This document shows positions 43,831 through 53,381 of a stretch of DNA of 64,000 nt, piece by piece. The notes below the pieces were generated by a model that was not told the DNA's origin, ran no database searches, and was given only the letters and a program-made list of their open reading frames with translations. Made by a program: the position numbers and the translations under genes. The stretch's first letter is position 1, and every line of letters begins with the position of its first letter. The DNA comes from Bradyrhizobium yuanmingense. Lineage in GTDB: Bacteria > Pseudomonadota > Alphaproteobacteria > Rhizobiales > Xanthobacteraceae. Location of the stretch: NCBI RefSeq assembly GCF_900094575.1, contig NZ_FMAE01000001.1:992001-1056000 (forward strand), read 5' to 3'.

Positions 43831-43844
43831 GCCAGGACCACACG
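43831..43844. other. Candidate attL of the integrated element
   Basis: GCCAGGACCACACG occurs here and again at 61214-61227 in the same orientation. The bases before and after differ between the two copies. The integrase gene begins about 200 bases inside. Together these mark the left boundary of an integrated element. Confidence 0.65.
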
Positions 43845-44045
43845 TCTATATTTTGGCATTCGGTGAAACACGCCGAAACTAAGAATGTGCTTTAAAACAA
43901 GCACTTTTCGACTACCCTGATGCGGGCTGTTTCAGCGGGCTTCACCAAAACAAGGGCCCGGCCCTAAGACTTTCAGCGTCCGCACGACAAACTGAAAGCC
44001 TCGAAGCCGAGCCCTTTGGTCCCAAGCCTTAGGAGCCGAAACCAG
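43845..44045. promoter_or_regulatory. Left end of the element, integrase promoter region
   Basis: About 200 bases between attL and the integrase. A short A+T-rich stretch (43846-43912) probably holds the integrase promoter and arm-type integrase sites. No gene is seen. Confidence 0.4.
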
Positions 44046-45449
44046 ATGGATACTACCACTGTCCCCTCCCCCGCCGGCAAGCGGGGCCGCAATAGCAGCG
44101 TCATTCTGACCGACCGGCTGTGCGAGAGGCGAGTCGCCCAGCGGACGAAGTTTTACGACCGCAAATGCCCCGGCCTCTACGTGAGCATCACGACCGCCCG
44201 GGTTGCGACCTTCTCCTTCAAGTTCACCGACAGGCAGACCGGCAAGCAGCGCACCGGCTGGCTGGGCCTCTACAATCCGGAGACTTTCACGGTGGAGGAC
44301 GCCCGCAGCAAGGTCTACGGCCTCAAGGCCATGGGCGGCGACGCCCTCGCCGAGACCTTCCGGGACCAGAAGGCCACGAAGGCCAAGCGCGGCAAGACCG
44401 TCGCTGAGATCATCGACGAGCGCATCAAATGGATGCAGACGCCGGTCAAGAAGCCGGACGGCGAAATGCGGCCGCGGCTGGAAAGCTGGGAGAACACGGC
44501 GAGCCATCTCAACCGCTTTCTCCGCCCCCGCCTCGGCAAGAAGCTGGCCATGGAGGTCACCAAGCACGACATCGCCACGTTGTCGAACGACATTGTGGCA
44601 GGCAAGTTCGGCAAGCCCTCCGTCAGCAACGCCCGCCATATGCGGAAAGCAGCCTCCGGCCTGTTCAACTGGGCCGCAGAGGCAGGGCGCGACTACGTGA
44701 CTGCCAGCCCCTGCGTAAATCTGCCCAAGCTCGACCCGGAGCATCCCCGCACCCGCGTCCTGTCCGAAGACGAGATCAGGACCTTCTGGCATGGGCTGGA
44801 TCGCGACGACCTCCCCTATGACCGCCGGACCCGGTTGGCGCTCAAGTTCGAGTTGGTCACGATGCTCCGCTCACGCGAGTTGCTCGGCGCGCAGCGAGAT
44901 GAGCTGTTCGACCTCGACGGCGAGCATCCGCGCTTCGATGTCCCGCTCAAGCGGGTTAAGAAGCGGCGGGTGATCCAGCAGCCACTCTCTGATCTGGCGA
45001 TCGAGATCATCAATGAGGCCCTGGCCTCGGCTGATCAGCAGTTTGTCTTCGAGAGTCCCATGTACAAGGGCCAGCCGATCCACCGCAAGGCTATGGCTGA
45101 TGCGCTGCGCGGCACCAAACACGAGAAGAACAAGGATAAGACCAAGACCGCCGGCCTCTGCGAGCTGCTTGGCCTGAGGCGGTTCACGCCGCACGATTTG
45201 AGGCGGACGGCGGCAACGCTCGCGGGCGACCTGGGCTTTGACGATTCCGCCATTGCCAAGTGCCTCGATCATGCCGCCAGCAAGAAATCGGAGCAGATCG
45301 TGCCGACCGTTACCGGCAAGGTCTACAATCACTCCAAGCGGATGAAGGAGAAGCGCGCAGTGTTGGATGGTGTTGCCAGTGAGCTGCGGCGGATCATCGG
45401 CAAGCCGGTAAAACCCGCCGCGCAGGCAGGGCTGATGCTCGCGGCTTGA
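44046..45449 (+). CDS. Tyrosine recombinase (integrase) of the mobile element
   Basis: A 467-residue phage-type integrase. An N-terminal arm-binding domain (PGLYVSITTARVATFSFKFT) is followed by a SAM-like core-binding domain and the catalytic domain. Active-site residues are the Arg in TMLRSREL, the TPHDLRRTAAT box with its His and Arg, and the nucleophile Tyr in KVYNHSKR. AGGAG stands ten bases before the ATG at 44046. It sits just inside attL and points inward, as integrases of genomic islands and phage satellites often do. It should catalyse insertion and, with an excision factor such as one of the AlpA-like proteins, excision. Confidence 0.93.
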   Translation: MDTTTVPSPAGKRGRNSSVILTDRLCERRVAQRTKFYDRKCPGLYVSITTARVATFSFKFTDRQTGKQRTGWLGLYNPETFTVEDARSKVYGLKAMGGDALAETFRDQKATKAKRGKTVAEIIDERIKWMQTPVKKPDGEMRPRLESWENTASHLNRFLRPRLGKKLAMEVTKHDIATLSNDIVAGKFGKPSVSNARHMRKAASGLFNWAAEAGRDYVTASPCVNLPKLDPEHPRTRVLSEDEIRTFWHGLDRDDLPYDRRTRLALKFELVTMLRSRELLGAQRDELFDLDGEHPRFDVPLKRVKKRRVIQQPLSDLAIEIINEALASADQQFVFESPMYKGQPIHRKAMADALRGTKHEKNKDKTKTAGLCELLGLRRFTPHDLRRTAATLAGDLGFDDSAIAKCLDHAASKKSEQIVPTVTGKVYNHSKRMKEKRAVLDGVASELRRIIGKPVKPAAQAGLMLAA

Positions 45450-45661
45450 CCAACCCGCCGATCTTGGACGATTGCAACCGGGCGGCGCACCTCGCCGCCC
45501 GCCCTCGGAACAGTGGCGAGCCGTTAGCTCGGAAGCGGCCGGCCGACAGAGTCCACCCCCCTCTAACTCGGAAGAGCCGGTGGAAATCGAGAATTACCGC
45601 TGGACTCGGACACCCGCTCTGGTCGTAGCATGAGGCTGCCGCAAGCGGAGGACGGGATTTC

Positions 45662-46078
45662 ATGGTCACGATTGCAGAAGGCGTGGCTGCCGCCACGACC
45701 GGATTGAACTTCGCGAAAGATTTGCTCGGTCTAAAAAAGATCTACGAGGATGCCGAATTAAAGCTCAACATCGCCAGTTTGAACGAAGCGCTCGCGAAAG
45801 CGAAGACCGCGCTATCGGATGCCGAGAAACTCTTGCGCGCAAAAGACACAGAGATCGCGGAGCTAAAGAAGAATTTCGAGTTCAGAGGGACGCTAATCGA
45901 AATGCGCGGTTATAAGTACGAAAAGGGTGCGGACGGAAAACCCACCGGCTTCGCGTTCTGTCAGCGGTGCGAGCAAGAAGGAAAACTCCACCGGTTAACC
46001 AAATCGCACCGGCCACAGTATTTCACCTGTCCTAACTGCGCTCGGGACTTCAAGGGTGGCGTCACGCAGTATCGGTGA
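45662..46078 (+). CDS. Small coiled-coil zinc-ribbon protein
   Basis: A 138-residue protein of unknown function. The N-terminal part has a hydrophobic Ala/Gly patch and then a coiled coil (LNEALAKAKTALSDAEKLLR and on). The C-terminal part is a zinc ribbon: CQRCEQEGKLH and FTCPNCARDFKGG give two CxxC pairs. GGAGG stands nine bases before the ATG. It lies between the integrase and the SIR2 gene on the same strand. It may be a stand-alone accessory protein or a partner of the SIR2 protein; the sequence does not decide. Confidence 0.75.
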   Translation: MVTIAEGVAAATTGLNFAKDLLGLKKIYEDAELKLNIASLNEALAKAKTALSDAEKLLRAKDTEIAELKKNFEFRGTLIEMRGYKYEKGADGKPTGFAFCQRCEQEGKLHRLTKSHRPQYFTCPNCARDFKGGVTQYR

Positions 46079-46219
46079 TTTGGATATTAGGCGATCACAC
46101 CCGCGCGCCGTGTCAATTTTGCTTCGATTCGGGAAGCAGAAGTTGCCAAGGGCCCCCCGCACGCTGGCTGCCTCAATCCCGAGTTTTCCTGCTTGTTTAT
46201 AGTGCACGATTGAAAACTC

Positions 46220-49200
46220 ATGCAATTTATCGCTAACGGGCCCGATATTCCCGACTCCCTCTTGCAAGCACATGAAGAAGGCCGGGTTGTATTTTTCTGC
46301 GGAGCGGGAATTTCCTATCCTGCTGGCTTGCCGGGATTCAAAGGCTTGGTAGACGACGTCTACAAACGTGTAGGCATCAGCCGCTTGGCTATTGAACAGG
46401 ACGCCTACGATCGCAATCAATTCGATGCCACTCTCGATCTGTTGGAGCGCCGACTCCCTGGAAATCGGATCGCTGTTCGACAGAAGCTGATGGAAGCTTT
46501 GAAACCCAATTGGCGCCGCAAAGGCGCCACCGATACTCATGACGCGCTTCTTGAATTAGCTCGTTGCCGTGATGGCTCGCTCCGTCTTGTGACCACAAAT
46601 TTTGACCGCATATTTGAGCGAGTGGGAAAACGCCCCGGTAAAGCCTTTGAGCCCTACGCCGCTCCCATGCTCCCTATACCGAAAAACAGCCGATGGAATG
46701 GCTTAGTCTATCTGCACGGCTTGCTACCGCTTAAACCGGACGATACCTCTCTTCACCGACTGGTACTAACTAGTGGCGATTTTGGCCTTGCATACCTGAC
46801 TGAACGATGGGCGGCTCGTTTTGTCGGCGAGTTGTTTCGAAACTATATCGTTTGCTTCGTCGGATACAGCATCAACGATCCGGTCTTGCGTTACATGATG
46901 GACGCGCTGGCTGCTGATCGGCTGCTCGGCGAATTTACGCCGCAAGCGTACGCTTTTGGCGATTATGAGACCGGACACGAGCACGCAAAGACGGTAGAAT
47001 GGGCTGCTAAGGGTGTCACGCCCATCCTTTACGAAGTCCGTGCGGGCAGTCACTCGGCGTTGCACGACACCCTAAAATCGTGGGCAGCCACCTATCGCGG
47101 TGGCACACTAGGCAAGGAGCAGATTGTCGTTGCGCACGCTCTTGCACGTCCTTCTGGTAGCACTCGGCAAGACGACTTCGTAGGTCGAATGCTCTGGGCA
47201 CTATCGGACGAGTCGGGGATGCCAGCGAAGAGATTCGCAGACTTCAATCCCGTGCCGACGCTCGAATGGTTGGAGGCGTTCTCAGATCAACGCTACCTGC
47301 ACCGCGACCTACCCCGCTTCGGGGTTCCGCCGCGCCAAGATGTGGATGATAAGCTCCGCTTCAGCTTGATCCAGCGCCCTGCGCCTTATCGGTACGCACC
47401 ACTGATGACACTAGTGTCCGGTGGCGCTGGCGGCAGCCAATGGGACGATGTGATGTTCCATCTAGCCCGATGGTTGGCCCGCCATTTGAACGATCCCGGA
47501 TTGATCCTTTGGGTAGCACAGCGCGGCGGGCAATTGCACGAGCGCTGGGCGTGGCAGATCGAACATCAATTGAACCATTTTGCCCAGTTACTTCGTGAGG
47601 GACGGATCGCCGAACTAGACGATATCCGCGCTCAGTCGCCCAATGCCATTCCCGGTCCGCTCTTACAGATTGTCTGGCGGCTACTTCTTACAGGGCACGT
47701 GAAAGCGACATGGCGCGACCTAGACTTTTACCGCTGGAAAGATCGGCTGAAACGCGACGGACTGACAACAGCGCTGCGGCTCCAACTGCGCGAGCTACTG
47801 TCGCCGAAAGTGAAGTTGAAAAAGCCTTTCCGGTGGGGATCAGAAGAGGACGCGGGGGAGCCGACCAGTATTAAGCAGCTCGTGGACTGGGAGCTTGTGC
47901 TCGCTGCTGACCACGTCAGATCGTCCATTCGTGACCTGACAGACGATCAATGGCGAGGCGCGTTGCCCACCCTTTTGGATGATCTTCAGCAGTTACTTCG
48001 CGACGCCCTGGACTTACTGCGGGAGCTGGGCGAAGCCGACGACCGAGATGACCGTTCGTTCTGGGATCTACCATCGGTCACGCCACATTGGCAGAACCGG
48101 GGCTTCCGCGACTGGGTGATCTTGATCGAATTGTTGCGTGATGCATGGGTTGAAGCCTACAAATCCACACCTGATCGCGCCCGGTCTACAGCCGCCGCCT
48201 GGTTCAACATACCTTATCCAACATTCAAGCGATTAGCGTTGTTTGCAGCCAGTCATAATGACGCTGTCGATTCTGAGACGTGGGTCCGGTGGTTAGTATC
48301 AGATGATCAATGGTGGCTCTGGTCCGGGGGGACGAAGCGCGAAACGATGAGATTACTCGTGCTTCAAGGATCGACGCTTTCGCCGGAAGCTAGAGAAACA
48401 CTAGAAACGGCAATTTTAGCCGGACCGCCGCGTAAAATGTATCGAGAGGGCCTCGCGCCTGAGGATTGGGACTCAATAGTAGAGGACGCAATTTGGCTAC
48501 GTCTTGCCAAGCTCCGCGAGGGCGGCAGTGCGCTAGGGCAAGACGCATCCTTGCGTCTCGACAGCTTGACGGTCGCAGAGCCTCGTCGCCGGCTTGCAAG
48601 CAACGAACGGGACGAATTTTCGCACTGGATGAGTGGGACGGGGGATCCCGACTTTGAATCAAGGCGGAGGATCGACATAGCCCCTCGTAAACGGGCAGAT
48701 CTCGTCCAATGGCTCAAGCACGCACAGCCAAAGACGTCTTCCCTTTATGATGAAGACACATGGTTAGATGTCTGCCGAACTCGGTTCTTTCATAGCCTAC
48801 TTGCCTTATGCGACCTGGCCAATGAGGGTATTTGGCCTGTTGCACGTTGGCGAGAAGCGCTCCAAGCATGGAGTGACGCAAATTTACTGTCGCGGTCGTG
48901 GCGATATGGGGCGCCGTTAGTGCAAAGGATGCCTGACGAAACCATGCGGGAAATCTCTCATAGCCTCACGTGGTGGATGAGGGCAGTCTCGAAGAGCGCT
49001 GCCCCACATGAGGGAATTCTGCTCGACCTTTGTAAACGCTCACTTGCAATGCCCTCAAACTCCGATGCAGATGGCAAGGATCCAGGCAATGAGCCGGTAA
49101 CGGACGCCATCAATCACCCGGTCGGTCACGTCGCAGAAGCACTGCTTGACCTTTGGTTCGAACGCAAACCCAACGACAATGAAGGGCTACCTCACGACAT

Positions 49201-50029
49201 CGAGCCGCTTTTCACAGCGATGTGCGAGGTCGGAGTGGTGCGCTTTCGGCACGGACGCGTGCTACTCGCGTCACGTTTGATCGCATTATTTCGGGTGGAT
49301 CGCCCATGGACCGAGAAGTATCTGCTGCCACATTTTGACTGGGATCGTAATCCGATTGAAGCAAGGTCAGCCTGGGAAGGATTTCTCTGGTCACCTCGGC
49401 TGTACCGACCACTTCTTATTGCCTTCAAACGACAATTCCTGTCCACGGCACACCACTTTGAAAGTCTTGGCGATCACGGCCGACAATATGCGGCATTTCT
49501 CACCTACGCCGCCTTGGACCCGGCGGACGGCTACACGTCCGAAGATTTCCAAGATGCAGTTGGCGCTTTGCCTGCAGAGGGCTTGTTAGAGGTGGTGCAG
49601 GCCCTCACGCAAGCGCTCGGCGGTGCTGGTGCGCAGCGGGAGGATTATTGGAAAAATCGAATTCAGCCGTTCTGGCAACAAATCTGGCCCAAGTCGCGCG
49701 ACCTCGCGTCGGGTAGTATTTCCGAGTCGCTCGCAATTATGTGTGTTGCGGGGGAAGATATCTTTCCCTCCGTGCTGGCAGTTGTCGCCGACTGGCTGGG
49801 TCCGATCGAACATCCCCACTATGCAGTGCATCGGCTTCATACAACTGGGCTGTGCACGCGCTTTCCAGAGGCTGCGCTACGCTTGCTCGCCGCAATCTTG
49901 TCGGATCAGTTCTGGGCACCCACAGATCTAAGAGATTGCTTGGATGCCATAGGACAGGCCAAGCCTTCTTTGCGCAGCGACTATCGATATCAGCGGCTAA
50001 CTGAGTACGCACGACGGCGCAACCATTAG
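46220..50029 (+). CDS. Large SIR2-domain protein, probable anti-phage NADase (Dsr1-like)
   Basis: A 1269-residue protein with an N-terminal SIR2 domain (about residues 20-290). The NAD-binding GAGIS is at 28-32 with GLPGF after it, TTNFD at 125-129 gives the key Asn127, and YLHG at 164-167 gives His166; VGYSINDPVLRYMMDAL closes the fold. The remaining thousand residues are Trp-, Arg- and Leu-rich, look helical, and carry no other motif I know. Defence-associated sirtuins of the Dsr1/Dsr2 kind share this plan: a sensor region and a SIR2 domain that destroys NAD when phage proteins bind. G+C is visibly lower than in the chromosome. No strong ribosome site precedes the ATG. The defence role is inferred. 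Confidence 0.85.
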   Translation: MQFIANGPDIPDSLLQAHEEGRVVFFCGAGISYPAGLPGFKGLVDDVYKRVGISRLAIEQDAYDRNQFDATLDLLERRLPGNRIAVRQKLMEALKPNWRRKGATDTHDALLELARCRDGSLRLVTTNFDRIFERVGKRPGKAFEPYAAPMLPIPKNSRWNGLVYLHGLLPLKPDDTSLHRLVLTSGDFGLAYLTERWAARFVGELFRNYIVCFVGYSINDPVLRYMMDALAADRLLGEFTPQAYAFGDYETGHEHAKTVEWAAKGVTPILYEVRAGSHSALHDTLKSWAATYRGGTLGKEQIVVAHALARPSGSTRQDDFVGRMLWALSDESGMPAKRFADFNPVPTLEWLEAFSDQRYLHRDLPRFGVPPRQDVDDKLRFSLIQRPAPYRYAPLMTLVSGGAGGSQWDDVMFHLARWLARHLNDPGLILWVAQRGGQLHERWAWQIEHQLNHFAQLLREGRIAELDDIRAQSPNAIPGPLLQIVWRLLLTGHVKATWRDLDFYRWKDRLKRDGLTTALRLQLRELLSPKVKLKKPFRWGSEEDAGEPTSIKQLVDWELVLAADHVRSSIRDLTDDQWRGALPTLLDDLQQLLRDALDLLRELGEADDRDDRSFWDLPSVTPHWQNRGFRDWVILIELLRDAWVEAYKSTPDRARSTAAAWFNIPYPTFKRLALFAASHNDAVDSETWVRWLVSDDQWWLWSGGTKRETMRLLVLQGSTLSPEARETLETAILAGPPRKMYREGLAPEDWDSIVEDAIWLRLAKLREGGSALGQDASLRLDSLTVAEPRRRLASNERDEFSHWMSGTGDPDFESRRRIDIAPRKRADLVQWLKHAQPKTSSLYDEDTWLDVCRTRFFHSLLALCDLANEGIWPVARWREALQAWSDANLLSRSWRYGAPLVQRMPDETMREISHSLTWWMRAVSKSAAPHEGILLDLCKRSLAMPSNSDADGKDPGNEPVTDAINHPVGHVAEALLDLWFERKPNDNEGLPHDIEPLFTAMCEVGVVRFRHGRVLLASRLIALFRVDRPWTEKYLLPHFDWDRNPIEARSAWEGFLWSPRLYRPLLIAFKRQFLSTAHHFESLGDHGRQYAAFLTYAALDPADGYTSEDFQDAVGALPAEGLLEVVQALTQALGGAGAQREDYWKNRIQPFWQQIWPKSRDLASGSISESLAIMCVAGEDIFPSVLAVVADWLGPIEHPHYAVHRLHTTGLCTRFPEAALRLLAAILSDQFWAPTDLRDCLDAIGQAKPSLRSDYRYQRLTEYARRRNH

Positions 50030-50134
50030 CTCAAGGAATTCTGAGGCTATGCGCTGCTGCGCTGATAAGAGTCTCCGGCGATCGAATTGATCAGGCTTAC
50101 CGCTCCTCTTGTACACCAATCGGAGCGAGAGACC

Positions 50135-50521
50135 CTAAACCCAGCCGCCCAACCATCCTGCGCGTTTGGTCGTCTTGAGCGGTTGCGGTACGAGCGGCTG
50201 CGGCCCTGGTCCCTGCATCTCGCCAACCTTCCAGTTTTGCGGCTTCGCCTCACACCGCGGCGGCCGGATCCCTAGCGGCTTCGCTTCGACCTGGGCCACG
50301 GGACCCAGCAAGTCGCGATCCGGATAAAACCGGGTGCCTTGCATCATCTCGGTGGTGAGCCGGCAGAGCGTGTCGGCCGGCAAGTTTTTGCGGTCCTGTG
50401 CGAATTCGAACAGGTCGTCCGGAGCAATGCCGACGTCCTTTGCCAAGCGAGCGTAGTCGATTTTTTCGACGCGAGCCGCCGCGACTTGGCGAAGAAGCTC
50501 CGTGCCGGTGATTTCAGTCAT
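50135..50521 (-). CDS. HTH-like small protein in the prohead-protease operon
   Basis: A 128-residue protein, function unknown. The N-terminal half, ARLAKDVGIAPDDLFEFAQD, looks like a Cro/XRE-type helix-turn-helix. The C-terminal half is Pro/Lys-rich and probably disordered. Its ATG overlaps the stop of the prohead-protease-like gene (ATGA), so it belongs to the same leftward operon. It could be a regulator of the element or a structural accessory. Confidence 0.6.
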   Translation of the reverse strand: MTEITGTELLRQVAAARVEKIDYARLAKDVGIAPDDLFEFAQDRKNLPADTLCRLTTEMMQGTRFYPDRDLLGPVAQVEAKPLGIRPPRCEAKPQNWKVGEMQGPGPQPLVPQPLKTTKRAGWLGGWV

Positions 50522-51252
50522 TGTACCTCTCCTGACGTTGCATTGATCGCATCGACCAAGGTTCTGAACTCAGTTTTCGGTCGTGGCCTTGTCGGCGCAT
50601 TTACCGGTGTTGGCCTAGAGCGCGCCAAGTCGCACACGGATCGTTTGTCGGGACCCGCGACGGTTTGGGGAGGCGCAACTTGAGCGGCATTCATGACCCG
50701 CAAGGCCGCGACAACGCCCTGCGCACAAATAATTCCGCGCTTGACGATGTCATAGAACTCGACTGCCGCTGACTGCCGATAACGATACAGGACCACCGCG
50801 GCGGGATTGGCCGGAACATTGGTCAGGGTGATTTCGTCCAGCGTGGCGCAGGTGACGAGGGCGTGAAAACTCTCGCGATCATTGACCTCCCGAAGCTGAT
50901 AGCCGTGGATCGTCGCGGCGATACTGAAATGGGTGCACCGTTTTGCATCTTCGTCGCGAACCAGCGCGCGCACGTGCAAACCTTCGTCGGTGCCGCGGAT
51001 TTCCAGCACTTCGCCAGCCGGGCGGCCGTGGCGATACAACAGTGGAATGTCGGACTTGAATGGCAGCCAGCAATGAGGGGCGAACTTGGTGCGTTCGTGG
51101 TCGATTACTGTCGGCGCCGCAAAGCCTTCGAAGATCCAGTCGCCCTCGACGGGCGGTAGAGGTGCGGTTGGCGAGCAATGCGCGGGCGCGATCCGATAAT
51201 TGCGCGCGAGGCGTTTCAGTTCGAGCCGCATCCGGATTGCTTCGCCGCTCAT
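50518..51252 (-). CDS. Phage prohead-protease-like protein
   Basis: A 244-residue protein resembling HK97-type prohead maturation proteases. The N-terminal part runs WIFEGFAAPTVIDHERTKF and PLLYRHGRPAGEVLEIR; later LDEITLTNVPANPAAVVLY is the conserved strand typical of the family, with ACT-like polar residues. The C-terminal 70 residues are Pro/Arg-rich. No capsid, portal or terminase gene is near it. The start at 51252 overlaps the preceding gene (ATGA); an in-frame ATG at 51258 is also possible. Phage satellites can keep single head genes to interfere with or remodel helper capsids, which would explain its presence, but this is inference. Confidence 0.65.
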   Translation of the reverse strand: MSGEAIRMRLELKRLARNYRIAPAHCSPTAPLPPVEGDWIFEGFAAPTVIDHERTKFAPHCWLPFKSDIPLLYRHGRPAGEVLEIRGTDEGLHVRALVRDEDAKRCTHFSIAATIHGYQLREVNDRESFHALVTCATLDEITLTNVPANPAAVVLYRYRQSAAVEFYDIVKRGIICAQGVVAALRVMNAAQVAPPQTVAGPDKRSVCDLARSRPTPVNAPTRPRPKTEFRTLVDAINATSGEVQ

Positions 51253-51491
51253 TCGCACGCCCTCCGGCGGATTTCAGCGATGCGCTTCTTGATTGCAAGC
51301 ATCTGCGCTTCGAGCGCGTCCCGTTCCGCAGCCAGAGCTTCGAGCTTGGCAGCGGACGGCGGCGGCCCGGCTTCCTTCAGGACGTCGGCGAACATCTCCG
51401 CCATATCGGGCGACAAGCGCCCAACGCGTGCTGGATATGCGCCCCCGGTCAAAACGGCGCCTTTGCGGATCCTGGATCTGTCTGGTGACAT
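51249..51491 (-). CDS. Small coiled-coil protein upstream of the prohead-protease gene
   Basis: An 80-residue protein with a C-terminal helix LEALAAERDALEAQMLAIKK that should form a coiled coil, and a basic N terminus. GGAGG stands eight bases before the ATG at 51491, which decides the start over an upstream ATG at 51539. It is coupled to the next gene by ATGA. It recalls small phage scaffold- or head-associated proteins only by shape and place. Confidence 0.6.
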   Translation of the reverse strand: MSPDRSRIRKGAVLTGGAYPARVGRLSPDMAEMFADVLKEAGPPPSAAKLEALAAERDALEAQMLAIKKRIAEIRRRACE

Positions 51492-51847
51492 GTGGGCGCC
51501 TCCCGTGGGCGCGCGATCCGGCGTGCGCCGCGATTGCATGACGGGTAAGCCTTGCGACTCCGGTCGCGTCAGGATCCTGCCGGATCAGGCGGGATGTCAA
51601 GGCGGTTGCCCGAGCTGCATCTCGGCAGGGCCGTTGGGATCAACAGAGGGCCTCCTGGAAGCTCACGGAGCCGCTGCAAACCGCGGTCTTATGGCCGCAG
51701 ATGCGTTTCCCGCAAACGGGCAGCGGGGTGGAGCCTACGTCAGACGGGCGCACAATATCGTCGGAAACCACGGAAAACAGAGGACGCTCGGTGCAGTTCG
51801 GTGCAAAACTGGAGGGCGCTCAGTCCGCCGAGGTCGGCTAATGCGCC
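51492..51847. other. Intergenic region without a gene
   Basis: About 350 bases between the phage-like operon and the DUF2235 gene. Open frames exist but none with a ribosome site or family likeness. It should contain the promoter of the leftward three-gene operon. Confidence 0.4.
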
Positions 51848-53020
51848 TTACCCGTTTCTATGAATGGGTATCTCTTTCAAGCTCTTAAATACGTCCGAGA
51901 ACAAAGGATCAAACCATTGTTGAACATCGCTGTCCTTAGGACAGCCATCCGGAATTCGAGGCTCGTAAAGTATTGATTTGCCCTTCCACTCGACGTGATA
52001 TTTGAGAAGTTCGAAATGAATGGGGTGCACATGATCCTCTCGCGCGACTGAACGTATTTTCTTTGTGCCGCTTATCTTGGCGTTGCGATTAACTACAAAG
52101 TTTTTATTTTGGATGTCGTTACGCACGGTTTGCGTCAGCCGATCAACAGACTCTGGAATAAGCGCAACTTCGCCAATCCTCTCAAGAAACTTCGCCATGG
52201 TGAGCAAAGCAACTCGGGACAAGAAATCCTTTTTGTAGCCCCCGCCGACGTCTGCGTGGACCCCTGGCAACCATATCTCGCGCAGCTCACATGTGCCGTT
52301 GAAAGCGAACCGACGCGGCGGAAATTCCGCACGGTTCTCGTGCATACTCAACAAGTGAACAATCGACGAAACATTCGAAGCGGGCTTCTGATCTCGCGCG
52401 ATGAGATGTTCCCCTATGTCACGATCAAAGGGGCCAGTTACGGTGTCGAATAGTCCCATGAACTTGATCTTGGGCGCTTCGTGGAAAACCTGGTCGCTCT
52501 CACATTGTTCGGCCAAGTTCTTCTTAAGGTCTTCAATCGCTCGGTAGTATTGTGTGTCATCTTCTTTCTCTGAGACTGCAATGAAGTCTCTCCACATTCG
52601 GTCCAGGTGCGTCAAAAATCCCGATTTCAGTATCCCAAAGTCCGAAATGAGTCTTGAAAAAATACGCGCTGCCGCAGCGCCGCGCGAGAAACCAATCAGA
52701 ATGATTTCATCACCTACACGGTAGTTCGCAACGAGATTTACATACGCACGCAAAACCAACTGATCGAGATTGTCGCCGAAGATATACTGCGTTTTCCGAA
52801 GCAAGATTTCGCTAAAAATCGAGGCCGCGCTCACAGTGAACTTTGTTCCAACTCCCGGAAGATAAAATGTGACCTGCGTCGATATCTCATTTCCTTCTTG
52901 CTTGTGATCGGCAATCAGTTGATTGATAGCGTAGACGTTAGAACACGTCTCGGTCTCAGAAATAATTTCAGTGGCGTCATTTGCGGTACCGTCCATCAAG
53001 AAAATCATTGTCTTCGACAT
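51848..53020 (-). CDS. DUF2235 lipase-fold protein
   Basis: A 390-residue alpha/beta hydrolase of the DUF2235 family, related to Tle1-type phospholipase effectors. The first strand is KTMIFLMDGTANDATE. The nucleophile Ser is in LIGFSRGAAAARIF, a likely acid in FMGLFDTVTGPF, and the His in PGVHADVGGGYKKD. GGAGG precedes the ATG at a good distance. Base composition is clearly more A+T-rich than the neighbours, pointing to a separate origin from the phage-like genes around it. No immunity gene or secretion signal is seen, so a toxin-effector role is doubtful; cargo with a defence or lipid function is possible. Confidence 0.82.
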   Translation of the reverse strand: MSKTMIFLMDGTANDATEIISETETCSNVYAINQLIADHKQEGNEISTQVTFYLPGVGTKFTVSAASIFSEILLRKTQYIFGDNLDQLVLRAYVNLVANYRVGDEIILIGFSRGAAAARIFSRLISDFGILKSGFLTHLDRMWRDFIAVSEKEDDTQYYRAIEDLKKNLAEQCESDQVFHEAPKIKFMGLFDTVTGPFDRDIGEHLIARDQKPASNVSSIVHLLSMHENRAEFPPRRFAFNGTCELREIWLPGVHADVGGGYKKDFLSRVALLTMAKFLERIGEVALIPESVDRLTQTVRNDIQNKNFVVNRNAKISGTKKIRSVAREDHVHPIHFELLKYHVEWKGKSILYEPRIPDGCPKDSDVQQWFDPLFSDVFKSLKEIPIHRNG

Positions 53021-53381
53021 GCTTTCTCCCTCCGGCAGCCGATCCTCTCGTAAAAGTTGCGCGACCGCAAGCTAAGTAAGCTAGCGACGGCAGCCTTTTT
53101 TGTTGTTCCCTCGCTCGGGCGCGAATAGACGGAGGACTATATACATCGAGAGCGACAAGGGCTCTGACCCTCTCGACCGTCCGCAACTCGCGCTACCTTG
53201 GCCGCGGCACGATACTCGGTGTCGCACAGCGGACCTGGCACGGATTCCGCTCCTGCCGATCCGCCCAAAGCGTGACGTTATACGTACCGCGTACCAACCG
53301 GAAATTGGACGCGGTCAAAGGGAAGGAGCCGCTCCGTTCGCCGGGCAGGCCGGAGGTAAACATCCTCCCCCCTGATCGCAG
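53021..53381. other. Intergenic region without a gene
   Basis: About 360 bases upstream of the DUF2235 gene and downstream of the recombinase. The promoter of the DUF2235 gene must lie here. I see no other clear element. Confidence 0.4.

Noticed and set aside
43800..43860. tRNA gene as integration target at attL
   Set aside because: No cloverleaf or tRNA 3' end can be drawn at either copy of the 14-bp repeat.
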